Shown here piece by piece: positions 1 through 5,233 of a stretch of DNA of 5,233 nucleotides. Below the pieces are notes generated by a model, which was not told where the DNA came from, made no database searches, and was given only the letters and a program-made list of their open reading frames with translations. A program made the position numbers and the translations under genes. Positions within the stretch are counted from its first letter, which is position 1, and every line of letters starts with the position of its first letter. The DNA comes from Thermoplasmata archaeon (GTDB taxonomy: Archaea; Thermoplasmatota; Thermoplasmata; UBA10834), in contig DUKU01000012.1 in NCBI GenBank assembly GCA_013329135.1, forward strand, positions 10,434 to 15,666, given 5' to 3'.

Positions 1-2
1 TC

Positions 3-494
3 TCAGTACCTGAATTCGTTCGACATCACTCTCACATTCTGGCCAGGTACCTCACCTTCGTGAGGCTTCCGCACCTCGATTAGGTTGAGAACGTCGTATC
101 CGTGCGCCTTGAGGAACCCGATTACGCCTTCGTTGTTAGGGTGGACCCACGTGTAGAGGGTATCTTGTCCTCCACTTCGGGCGACTTCCTCGGCTTTGGC
201 AAACAGGGCCCCACCGACACCCGCCCTCCTGCGCGGCTCGTCGACATAGATGGACTCCGCCCAGGTCACGCCGTCGACGGTTCTGCACACGATGAATCCC
301 GCCAGGCCAGCGCCGTCCGTTTCGGCGACATAGATGCTGTATCCATGCCTCAAGGAATCGTCGAGCTCCCCCCTCGCTGCCATCAGGTCGGGTTCGGCCC
401 GCGTAGCCTTGAATCCGTCTAGGGTGATTCTGAGCCCTGCGATGAGACGGGTCAGCTCCTCCGCGTCCGAGGCTCGGTACTCCCTTACGTTCAC
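3..494 (-). CDS. GNAT-family N-acetyltransferase, substrate unknown
   Basis: Predicted cytoplasmic enzyme that moves an acetyl group from acetyl-CoA to an amine; the acceptor cannot be told from sequence. From the GTG at 494 it has 163 residues, a normal size for a single GNAT domain. The N-terminus (VREYRASDAEELTRLI) is the usual first strand and helix. Motif A is residues 80-105, with the acetyl-CoA pyrophosphate loop R89-x-x-G92-x-G94 inside RRRAGVGGALF. Motif B is residues 119-135 (PNNEGVIGFLKAHGYDV), the usual Asn-then-Phe/Gly-Tyr segment. No signal peptide or membrane segment is visible. The start is uncertain: GTG at 494 has a weak GGGGA four bases upstream and puts the first strand at the N-terminus, while an in-frame GTG at 518 adds eight residues but has no ribosome site. 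It lies 71 bases after the 483-residue gene on the same strand, so co-transcription is possible. The family is secure; the function is not. Confidence 0.88.
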   Translation of the reverse strand: MNVREYRASDAEELTRLIAGLRITLDGFKATRAEPDLMAARGELDDSLRHGYSIYVAETDGAGLAGFIVCRTVDGVTWAESIYVDEPRRRAGVGGALFAKAEEVARSGGQDTLYTWVHPNNEGVIGFLKAHGYDVLNLIEVRKPHEGEVPGQNVRVMSNEFRY

Positions 495-565
495 CAAATC
501 CCCGTGGCGCGATGCCACTCGCGGTGCAAGAACGTGTCGGCGGCCGTGTCGTGGCTGAGTGCAGA
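495..565 (-). other. Short intergenic gap with a small inverted repeat
   Basis: These 71 bases separate the 483-residue gene from the acetyltransferase. Positions 504-518 form a perfect inverted repeat, GTGGC-GCGAT-GCCAC (5-bp stem, 5-base loop), ending just before the weak GGGGA ribosome site at 503-499. If the acetyltransferase starts at 518 the repeat is coding; if it starts at 494 it lies in the leader. There is no T-run, so it does not look like an intrinsic terminator, and I see no convincing TATA box. The gene may therefore be read through from upstream. Confidence 0.35.
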
Positions 566-2017
566 CTACTGGGGCGGATTCCCCTGCCCCTTGTCTATCT
601 CCGAGATCTCCTCCTCGGTGGTCCTCTTCTTCGGCTTCTTGATGGAGCCGGGGATCAGCACGTTCATGAACCTCTCGAAGTACATCTTCTCCCTGAGCAC
701 GGCTTCTCTGTCTGTCTCCAGTTCGGCCACTGCCCCGATGGACTCCGCCCCGAGGCCGAAGGACTCCATCCTGAGCTTGTCGAGGTCGCTCGCCAGCGCG
801 GCCTCGTGCATCTCCAGCCTCTTCCCTATGCGTTCCATCGCGAGGTCCAGCATCATCTTGTCGAGGTACGCGACCTGCTCATCCTTCGTCCTCTTGGACA
901 GGAGCATCTTCGCCGCCTCCTCCTTGAACTGCAACCTGGCGCCCGCGTGCTCCTCGTCTGTCCTTGCCACCCAGAGCATCGGGTGCTCGGGAGAGTTGAA
1001 TGTGACCTTCTCCGGGACGAGTGTTTCCGCAGATATCTTGACAGCGGGATCCCCTGAGGAATGGTAGATCGCGTAGAAGCTCATCCTCTCGAGGAAATTG
1101 ACCTCGAGGAACTCCTTCCTGTTCTTCTCGACGACGGTGAGCTCCTCTTTGGCCATCTCTTCGAGCACCATCGCGGGGGTCGCGTTCGGCTTCGAGTCGC
1201 CCAGATATCGGGACGCCCCCATTATGCACTTGAGCGGCTCGTACGATCTGGTCATCCAGAACGACGGGGGATACGCTGTCCAGGGCTTCCTCTTGCCCGG
1301 CTCCTCTTCCTTCTTCACCTTCAGTTTCGAGAACGAGAATTCTGAGAACTGGTACCTGATCTTGCCGTCTGAACGCTCGATCACGCCGCTCGGGATCCCC
1401 TCCTTAGAGACGATCCTGTCCGCCCAGAACCCCAGGTCTGCCCGGAGCTTCGGCCTCGTGACCTCACCGTTGCGCCCTATGTAGTTCAGGACCTCCCTCC
1501 TCGTGGGGGTGATGAGCCAACTGAGCCACAGTACGAATGTCTTGGGGGAGTCTATGAACGGGACTGGAAGGATCGTGTGGTCCGCCGCTGTGCCCCAGGC
1601 CGGCAACACCGCATGCCCCGGTGTATGGGCGAAAGTCCTGTCTAGGAAGACATTCAGGGCCACCTCTCCGTCATCCTCCGCTGGGTCGCGCACCGGTGCG
1701 GGTTCTATCCTCAGGTCCGAGTTGAGGAAGTAGTAGTTCTGCCTCTTCGAGTTGACGGGGAGGAGCACGCCGCATTCCACGCCCTTCGCGAGCAGGGTCC
1801 TCATCTGCACGTTCGATTTGTCCTTCAAAGACCTAGTCTGCGCACTGAGTGACAACCGCCTCATCGAATCCGTCATCGGGCTGCGCTCGATCTCCCTCCT
1901 CGTGAGCGGCTGCCTATGCAGGAGCGCGTACACGGCCGCGCGCGAGACATTGTTCGTGAGGAACTCTCCGATCTCTATTGCCTTCTGCTTCTGAACAGGC
2001 AGAACTTGCGGTGACAT
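566..2017 (-). CDS. Unrecognised protein with two apparent winged-helix regions and a helical C-terminus
   Basis: I do not recognise this 483-residue family. Residues 12-100 look like a winged helix: helices, a segment around QPLTRREIERS that could be a helix-turn-helix, then GVECGVLLPVNSKRQNYYFL, which reads like a last helix and beta wing. Residues 165-228 repeat that shape: TPTRREVLNYIGRNGEVTRP, then IPSGVIERSDGKIRYQFS. A basic linker follows (KLKVKKEEEPGKRK, 231-244), then an aromatic-rich segment (about 245-320). Residues 363-452 are highly charged and probably mostly helical, possibly coiled coil; the tail is basic then acidic (KKPKKR at 460-465). There is no signal peptide, membrane span or recognisable catalytic motif. 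ATG at 2017 is chosen because GAGGTG at 2029-2024 sits six bases upstream; the in-frame GTG at 2026 overlaps that site. A DNA-binding regulator or chromatin-associated protein is an inference from fold-like patterns only. It appears to have its own promoter. Confidence 0.85.
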   Translation of the reverse strand: MSPQVLPVQKQKAIEIGEFLTNNVSRAAVYALLHRQPLTRREIERSPMTDSMRRLSLSAQTRSLKDKSNVQMRTLLAKGVECGVLLPVNSKRQNYYFLNSDLRIEPAPVRDPAEDDGEVALNVFLDRTFAHTPGHAVLPAWGTAADHTILPVPFIDSPKTFVLWLSWLITPTRREVLNYIGRNGEVTRPKLRADLGFWADRIVSKEGIPSGVIERSDGKIRYQFSEFSFSKLKVKKEEEPGKRKPWTAYPPSFWMTRSYEPLKCIMGASRYLGDSKPNATPAMVLEEMAKEELTVVEKNRKEFLEVNFLERMSFYAIYHSSGDPAVKISAETLVPEKVTFNSPEHPMLWVARTDEEHAGARLQFKEEAAKMLLSKRTKDEQVAYLDKMMLDLAMERIGKRLEMHEAALASDLDKLRMESFGLGAESIGAVAELETDREAVLREKMYFERFMNVLIPGSIKKPKKRTTEEEISEIDKGQGNPPQ

Positions 2018-2100
2018 CCCATCCACCTCTATTGCCCTTTTTAGTTCAAAACGAGTTATGGGTATTTAGTATTATGCTCAGAATAGTATGAATATAGTCT
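2018..2100 (-). promoter_or_regulatory. Probable archaeal promoter and leader of the 483-residue gene
   Basis: Positions about 2035-2100 are clearly AT-rich against GC-rich surroundings. Reading the minus strand, two TATA-like boxes are visible: ACTATATT (2098-2091) and ACTAAATA (2070-2063). With the usual 25-27 base spacing these would place transcription starts near 2068 or 2040, giving leaders of about 50 or 23 bases. GAGGTG at 2029-2024 is a good ribosome site for the ATG at 2017. The hexamer TAGTAT (plus strand) occurs at 2067-2072 and 2084-2089, 17 bases apart; it could be an operator half-site or chance. No B-recognition element was confidently assigned. Confidence 0.5.
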
Positions 2101-2218
2101 GGGGTGCGGCCGTCACTGCCCAGCTGTAACGGTGCGAGCACCACCGCCCCTGGTGGACCCTGAAGAAATCGTACTCATCATTGCTGGCGGACGGCTGACA
2201 GTAATTCCATGGCGTGTT
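2101..2218 (-). other. GC-rich region after leuB with two short hairpins
   Basis: This stretch after the leuB stop holds no supportable gene. Two perfect 5-bp inverted repeats share bases: GGTGC-GA-GCACC at 2131-2142 and CCACC-GCCCCT-GGTGG at 2141-2156. They overlap by two bases, so they are at least partly exclusive. No T-run follows on the minus strand, so a classical intrinsic terminator is not supported. I checked for a tRNA-like cloverleaf and T-loop and found none. Confidence 0.35.
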
Positions 2219-3340
2219 TTAGATCTCTCTGAGCCTCGAGGCGACTGCATCGCCCATGGCCGATGTCGAGGTCCTTCCTCCGGCGTCGGCGGTCATGTGT
2301 TTCCCGGATGCCAGGATTTCCCTCACGGCCCGCTCGATCTCCTCGGCGGCCTTCCTGTGCCCTAGTGTCTGGAGCATGAGCGCCGCGGAGAGAATCGCCC
2401 CGACGGGGTTGGCCAGGCCTTTCCCTGCGATGTCCGGCGCGGATCCGTGGACCGGTTCGAACATGCTGATGCCCTCGGGGTTGATGTTCCCCGATGGCGC
2501 GAAGCCCAGGCCTCCCTGCAGGGCGGCCCCGAGGTCCGTGAGTATGTCTCCGAAAAGGTTCGGGGTCACGAGCGCCTTGAACCTCTCGGGGTTCCTGACC
2601 ATGTGGAGCGCGACCGCATCCACGTAGAGGAACTCCTTCGCGACCCCGTGTTTCTTGGACGCGCGCTCGACCGCCTCGCGCCAGAGCCCGTACACGTCCG
2701 TGAGCACGTTGGCTTTGTCCACGGAGGTCACGAGGTCCATCCGCTTCTCCTTCGCCAACTTGAATGCGAAGTCGACCACGCGGTCGGCCCCGCCCTTGGT
2801 GATCACGCCGATCTGGAACGCGAGCTCGTCATCGCCTTTGAGGTCGATCCCGACATCGAACTTCGCCTCGTACGCCTTCCTGACCAGATTCAGCTCGGCA
2901 CGGGACTTCCCTCTGCCGACCCTGCCGCCGAGGCCCACATAGAAGTCCTCCGTGTTCTCTCTAACGAAGAACATGTCGACCTTCCGGTCATTCCCGGCGA
3001 GGGGGGACGGGACGCCGTCGAACAGTTGGACTGGCCTTAGGTTGACGTATTGATCGAAGTGGAACCTGAGCCTGAGGAGAACGCCCTTCTCGAGCACGCC
3101 GGGCTTCACGCGTGGGTCGCCCATCGCGCCCAGCAGTATGGCATCCTTCTCCGCGAGCCTGGAGATAGTATCGTCTGAGAGCACCTCGCCCGTCTTGAGG
3201 TAGTGCGTCGCCCCGAGAGGGAACTCCTCGAAGTCCAGGGACAAGCCGTTCCTCTCGCACGCAACGTCCAAGACCTTGCGCGCCTCCCTGATGACTTCGG
3301 GTCCGATGCCGTCCCCTTGAATGACACCTACTTTCTGCAA
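2219..3340 (-). CDS. leuB: 3-isopropylmalate dehydrogenase
   Basis: Cytoplasmic NAD-dependent oxidative decarboxylation of 3-isopropylmalate to 2-oxoisocaproate, the third step of leucine synthesis. It has 373 residues and starts KVGVIQGDGIGPEV, the family N-terminus. By comparison with Thermus IPMDH, as I recall its numbering, the substrate and metal residues are present: R92 and R102 in LRFHFDQYVNLRP, R127 and Y134 in VRENTEDFYVG, K209 in SVDKANVL, D241, and D265/D269 in NLFGDILTD. L88-L89 match the leucines that hold the isopropyl group. EPVHGSAPDIAGKG (295-308) is the cofactor loop; D303 fits NAD rather than NADP. Y134 and K209 are 75 residues apart, against about 46 in Thermus, so there is an insertion. 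The TTG at 3340 is the only start that fits: it overlaps leuD by 13 bases, and GGGAG sits eight bases upstream. A homoisocitrate or tartrate dehydrogenase is possible but less likely beside leuCD. Confidence 0.93.
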   Translation of the reverse strand: MQKVGVIQGDGIGPEVIREARKVLDVACERNGLSLDFEEFPLGATHYLKTGEVLSDDTISRLAEKDAILLGAMGDPRVKPGVLEKGVLLRLRFHFDQYVNLRPVQLFDGVPSPLAGNDRKVDMFFVRENTEDFYVGLGGRVGRGKSRAELNLVRKAYEAKFDVGIDLKGDDELAFQIGVITKGGADRVVDFAFKLAKEKRMDLVTSVDKANVLTDVYGLWREAVERASKKHGVAKEFLYVDAVALHMVRNPERFKALVTPNLFGDILTDLGAALQGGLGFAPSGNINPEGISMFEPVHGSAPDIAGKGLANPVGAILSAALMLQTLGHRKAAEEIERAVREILASGKHMTADAGGRTSTSAMGDAVASRLREI

Positions 3341-3825
3341 CCCAACATCTCCCTGGTGTAGGGCACGAGGCCCCCTTTCTCGATGAGCATCATGATGAAT
3401 GGCGGATAGCTGGCGAACTTGGCCTCCTGGCCCGTGGACTCGTTCCTGACGACGCCATCCTCGAGGTCGACTGTCACCGTGTCCCCGTCCTTCACGTCCA
3501 GCTTCGCCTCCACCAGCGGCAGGCCGATGTTGATCGAGTTCCTGAAGAATATCCTCGCGAACGATTCCGCGACCACGCACGACACGCCTGCTCCCATGAG
3601 CGCCCTCGGAGCGTGCTCCCTGCTGGAGCCGCACCCGAAGTTCCTTCCCGCGACCACGATGTCCCCGGCCTTGACCTTCTTCGGGAATTCCGGTGAGACC
3701 TTGGAGAAGGCGTACTTGGCCAGCTCCTTGCTGTCCATCGTCACCAGGTACTCCGCTGGTATGATCTGGTCGGTGTCGATGTTGTCCCCGAACGTCCACG
3801 CGCTCCCCTTGAACGCGTCCTTCAT
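3328..3825 (-). CDS. leuD: 3-isopropylmalate dehydratase (isomerase) small subunit
   Basis: Swivel-domain subunit that pairs with LeuC to convert 2-isopropylmalate to 3-isopropylmalate by dehydration and rehydration. It has 165 residues, normal for the archaeal-type small subunit. Visible motifs are GDNIDTDQIIPAEYL (13-27), GRNFGCGSSREHAPRAL (60-76, the Ser-Ser-Arg substrate loop), and NSINIGLP (97-104). The specificity loop reads Y26-L-V-T; from memory of methanogen work, homoaconitases carry Arg where this has Val28, so isopropylmalate is the better substrate guess. The ATG at 3825 overlaps the leuC stop (ATGA), and GAGGTG at 3836-3831 lies inside leuC five bases upstream, so translation is probably coupled. 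The reading frame stays open upstream, but only because it runs antiphase through leuC; conserved sequence begins at this ATG. Confidence 0.95.
   Translation of the reverse strand: MKDAFKGSAWTFGDNIDTDQIIPAEYLVTMDSKELAKYAFSKVSPEFPKKVKAGDIVVAGRNFGCGSSREHAPRALMGAGVSCVVAESFARIFFRNSINIGLPLVEAKLDVKDGDTVTVDLEDGVVRNESTGQEAKFASYPPFIMMLIEKGGLVPYTREMLGCRK
3349..3353 (-). promoter_or_regulatory. Ribosome binding site that decides the TTG start of leuB
   Basis: GGGAG inside the 3' end of leuD, eight bases before the TTG at 3340. No ATG or GTG is available in the leuB frame between this site and the conserved GDGIGPEV motif, so this site supports the TTG start. Confidence 0.65.
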
Positions 3826-5075
3826 CCGACCACCTCGGAGGGATCGACGATCCTGCCTGCGACCGCGCTGGCCGCGACAACCGCGGGGCTCGCGAGATAG
3901 ACCTCGGAGTCTTTGTGCCCCATCCTGCCGACGAAGTTCCTGTTGGTCGTGCTCACGCACTTCTCGCCGGGTGCAAGGACTCCCATGTAACCGCCGAGGC
4001 ACGCACCGCATGTCGGACCAGATATGAACGCTCCAGCGTCCGAGAAGATCTTGAACAGTCCCTCTGAGGATGCTTGGTCGAACACGTGCTTGCTCGCCGG
4101 GACGACTAGGAGCCTGACGCCGTCCTTGACCTTCCTCCCCTTGAGTATCGCGGCAGCGACCCTCAGGTCTTCGATCCTGCCATTGGTGCACGAGCCCAGG
4201 TACGCCTGGTCTATCGCGACCCCGACCTCGCTCGCGGGTGCCACGTTGCTAGGGAGGTAAGGTCTTGCGACAACTGGAACCAGGTCCTCGGCCACGTACT
4301 CCCTGACATCCGCATAGCTGGCGCCTGGGTCAGCGAGGACATTTGAGTACTCCCCCATCACGCGCCCCTTCAGGTACTCGTCCACCTTCGCGTCCGGTGG
4401 GATGATGCACGCTTTCGCGCCCGCTTCTATGCCCATGTTCGAGATCGTGATGCGGTCCGAGACAGACAAGCTGGATATGGCCGTCCCCTGGACTTCCATG
4501 GACTTGTAGAGCGCGCCCTCCACGCCGATGTCTCCTATGATCGTGAGTATGATGTCCTTGCCCATGACGTGCCTTCCGAGCTGGCCATCGATAGTGAACT
4601 TCATCGACTCCGGCACCTTGAACCAGAGCAGACCCCTGGCGAAGACAGTGGCGGCCTCCGTGCTGCCGATGCCAGTGGCGAACGCGCCAAGCGCGCCGTA
4701 GGAGCATGTGTGCGAGTCCGCACCCACGATGAGCCTGCCAGGTGCGACGAACCCCTTCTCTATCATGATCTGGTGGCACACGCCTCCCGAACCCACTTCG
4801 AAGTAGTTGCGTATCTTGTACTTCTTCGCGAAGTCCCGCATCTTCTTCGCCTGGATGGCGGACGCGACATCCTTGTTCGGCACGTAGTGGTCGGGTACGA
4901 GCACGACCTTCTTCTCGAGCACCGGGGTGCACATGGCCTCGAACTCATCGAAGGCCGCGGGCGCCGTGATGTCGTTCACCATCACATAGTCGACCTCGGC
5001 CTCGACTATCTCCCCTGGCGAGACGTCCTTCTGGGCCTTGGTGGAAAGAATCTTCTCAGCTATGGTCCTGGCCAT
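3822..5075 (-). CDS. leuC: 3-isopropylmalate dehydratase (isomerase) large subunit, 4Fe-4S aconitase family
   Basis: Catalytic iron-sulfur subunit of isopropylmalate isomerase, second step of leucine synthesis, working with LeuD. It has 417 residues, the archaeal-type length; bacterial LeuC is usually about 460-470. The cluster ligands are C296 (GSCTNGR), C356 and C359 (GPTCGACLGG). Other signatures are YVMVNDITAPAAF (30-42), EVGSGGVCHQI (93-103), VGADSHTCSYGALGAFATG (117-135) and STTNRNFVGRMGHKDSEVYL (375-394). The ATG at 5075 has a strong AAGAGGTG seven bases upstream and matches the usual N-terminus. It starts 32 bases after the synthase stop and overlaps leuD by four bases. Homoaconitase large subunits are close relatives; the leu context and the LeuD loop favour leucine synthesis. 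No truncation or missing ligand. Confidence 0.95.
   Translation of the reverse strand: MARTIAEKILSTKAQKDVSPGEIVEAEVDYVMVNDITAPAAFDEFEAMCTPVLEKKVVLVPDHYVPNKDVASAIQAKKMRDFAKKYKIRNYFEVGSGGVCHQIMIEKGFVAPGRLIVGADSHTCSYGALGAFATGIGSTEAATVFARGLLWFKVPESMKFTIDGQLGRHVMGKDIILTIIGDIGVEGALYKSMEVQGTAISSLSVSDRITISNMGIEAGAKACIIPPDAKVDEYLKGRVMGEYSNVLADPGASYADVREYVAEDLVPVVARPYLPSNVAPASEVGVAIDQAYLGSCTNGRIEDLRVAAAILKGRKVKDGVRLLVVPASKHVFDQASSEGLFKIFSDAGAFISGPTCGACLGGYMGVLAPGEKCVSTTNRNFVGRMGHKDSEVYLASPAVVAASAVAGRIVDPSEVVG
3831..3836 (-). promoter_or_regulatory. Ribosome binding site of leuD inside the end of leuC
   Basis: GAGGTG five bases before the leuD ATG at 3825, within the last codons of leuC. With the ATGA overlap this supports coupled translation of the two subunits in similar amounts. 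Confidence 0.75.
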
Positions 5076-5082
5076 GCGATGA

Positions 5083-5090
5083 CACCTCTT
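5083..5090 (-). promoter_or_regulatory. Ribosome binding site of leuC
   Basis: AAGAGGTG seven bases before the leuC ATG at 5075, in the 32-base gap after the synthase stop. I see no TATA-like box in this gap, so leuC is probably transcribed from a promoter upstream of the window. Confidence 0.75.
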
Positions 5091-5107
5091 GATGAGCGGC
5101 CCCTGAT

Positions 5108-5233
5108 TCAGTAAGCCTTCCTCTTAGTCTTATCGCCATTAGAGTGGAGCTTGTGCACCCAGAGCCTGTTCAGGCCCTCGATCGTCGCGTCGACGCTGGT
5201 CGTGACTATGTCCGAGCCGACGCTCTTCCCGAG
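5108..5233 (-). CDS. leuA: C-terminal end of an alpha-isopropylmalate synthase-family protein (partial)
   Basis: Only the last 41 codons and the TGA stop are present; the frame is open to the window edge, so the gene starts outside. The fragment contains VGSDIVTTSVDATIEGLNRL, which matches the end of the regulatory (LeuA_dimer) domain of isopropylmalate synthases, where a Gly-x-Ser/Thr-Asp-Ile stretch is followed by Ser, Ala and then Leu-Asn. In full-length LeuA this domain binds leucine for feedback inhibition. The enzyme condenses acetyl-CoA with 2-oxoisovalerate, the first step of the pathway. Citramalate synthase (CimA) shares the domain and cannot be excluded from this fragment; position directly before leuC favours LeuA. 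The tail ends in a basic stretch (KTKRKAY). The synthase family is fairly secure, the exact member less so. Confidence 0.75.
   Translation of the reverse strand, partial: LGKSVGSDIVTTSVDATIEGLNRLWVHKLHSNGDKTKRKAY

Noticed and set aside
504..1067. Plus-strand open frames of about 180 codons opposite the 483-residue gene
   Set aside because: Two overlapping frames of similar length lie here, one Ser-rich and one Leu/Arg-rich, as expected from the complement of GC-rich coding DNA. The minus-strand gene is longer, has a proper ribosome site and reads as a sensible protein.
2131..2156. Possible tRNA or intrinsic terminator after leuB
   Set aside because: No cloverleaf, anticodon arm or T-loop consensus can be drawn, and no T-run follows the hairpins on the minus strand.
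2132..2365. A small plus-strand open frame in the spacer running over the leuB end
   Set aside because: Most of its length is antisense to leuB, it has no clear ribosome site, and its product has no recognisable features.
2447..3040. A long plus-strand open frame (197 codons) opposite leuB
   Set aside because: It is antisense to a well-conserved gene, has low-complexity Glu/Leu/Asp/His/Val-rich composition typical of the complement of GC-rich codons, and matches no recognisable domain.
3341..3880. Upstream extension of the leuB frame
   Set aside because: It overlaps leuD and the end of leuC out of frame, with Arg/Gly-rich low-complexity sequence; family homology begins just after the TTG at 3340.
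3826..4191. Upstream extension of the leuD frame
   Set aside because: It runs inside leuC in another frame, is Arg/Gly/Gln-rich and unlike any LeuD N-terminus; conserved LeuD sequence and the ribosome site both begin at 3825.
4330..4932. A minus-strand open frame of 200 codons inside leuC
   Set aside because: It is a shifted-frame shadow of leuC, rich in His, Arg and Gly, with no motif; leuC itself is intact.

Overview
The window reads as ordinary chromosomal DNA, probably from an archaeon. The reasons are: separate large and small isopropylmalate isomerase subunits of archaeal length (417 and 165 residues), strong GAGGTG Shine-Dalgarno sites, frequent AGG arginine codons, GTG and TTG starts, and an AT-rich patch with TATA-like boxes before one gene in otherwise GC-rich DNA. 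A Thermoplasmata-like or other GC-rich euryarchaeal lineage would fit, but that is inference; a bacterium is not strictly excluded. Every supported gene is on the minus strand, so transcription runs from high to low coordinates.

Layout in order of transcription: (1) 5233-5108, the last 41 codons of an alpha-isopropylmalate synthase-type gene (leuA or a relative), cut by the window edge; (2) 5075-3822, leuC, isomerase large subunit; (3) 3825-3328, leuD, small subunit, overlapping leuC by 4 bases (ATGA); (4) 3340-2219, leuB, 3-isopropylmalate dehydrogenase, starting at TTG inside the end of leuD. These four form a compact leucine-biosynthesis operon in reaction order: synthase, isomerase, dehydrogenase. 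The same enzymes often also serve the citramalate route to isoleucine.

A gap of about 200 bases follows (2218-2018). Its leuB-proximal half is GC-rich and holds two short alternative hairpins. Its other half is AT-rich and carries TATA-like boxes, so a new transcription unit probably begins there. That unit holds (5) 2017-566, a 483-residue protein I do not recognise, with two apparent winged-helix regions, a basic linker and a charged C-terminal helical stretch; and (6) 494-3, a GNAT-family N-acetyltransferase 71 bases further on.

The leucine genes are complete and carry their expected catalytic residues. The least explained item is the 483-residue protein. The second is an apparent insertion of about 25-30 residues in LeuB between its catalytic tyrosine and lysine. 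I see no tRNA, rRNA, CRISPR array, insertion sequence or phage gene.
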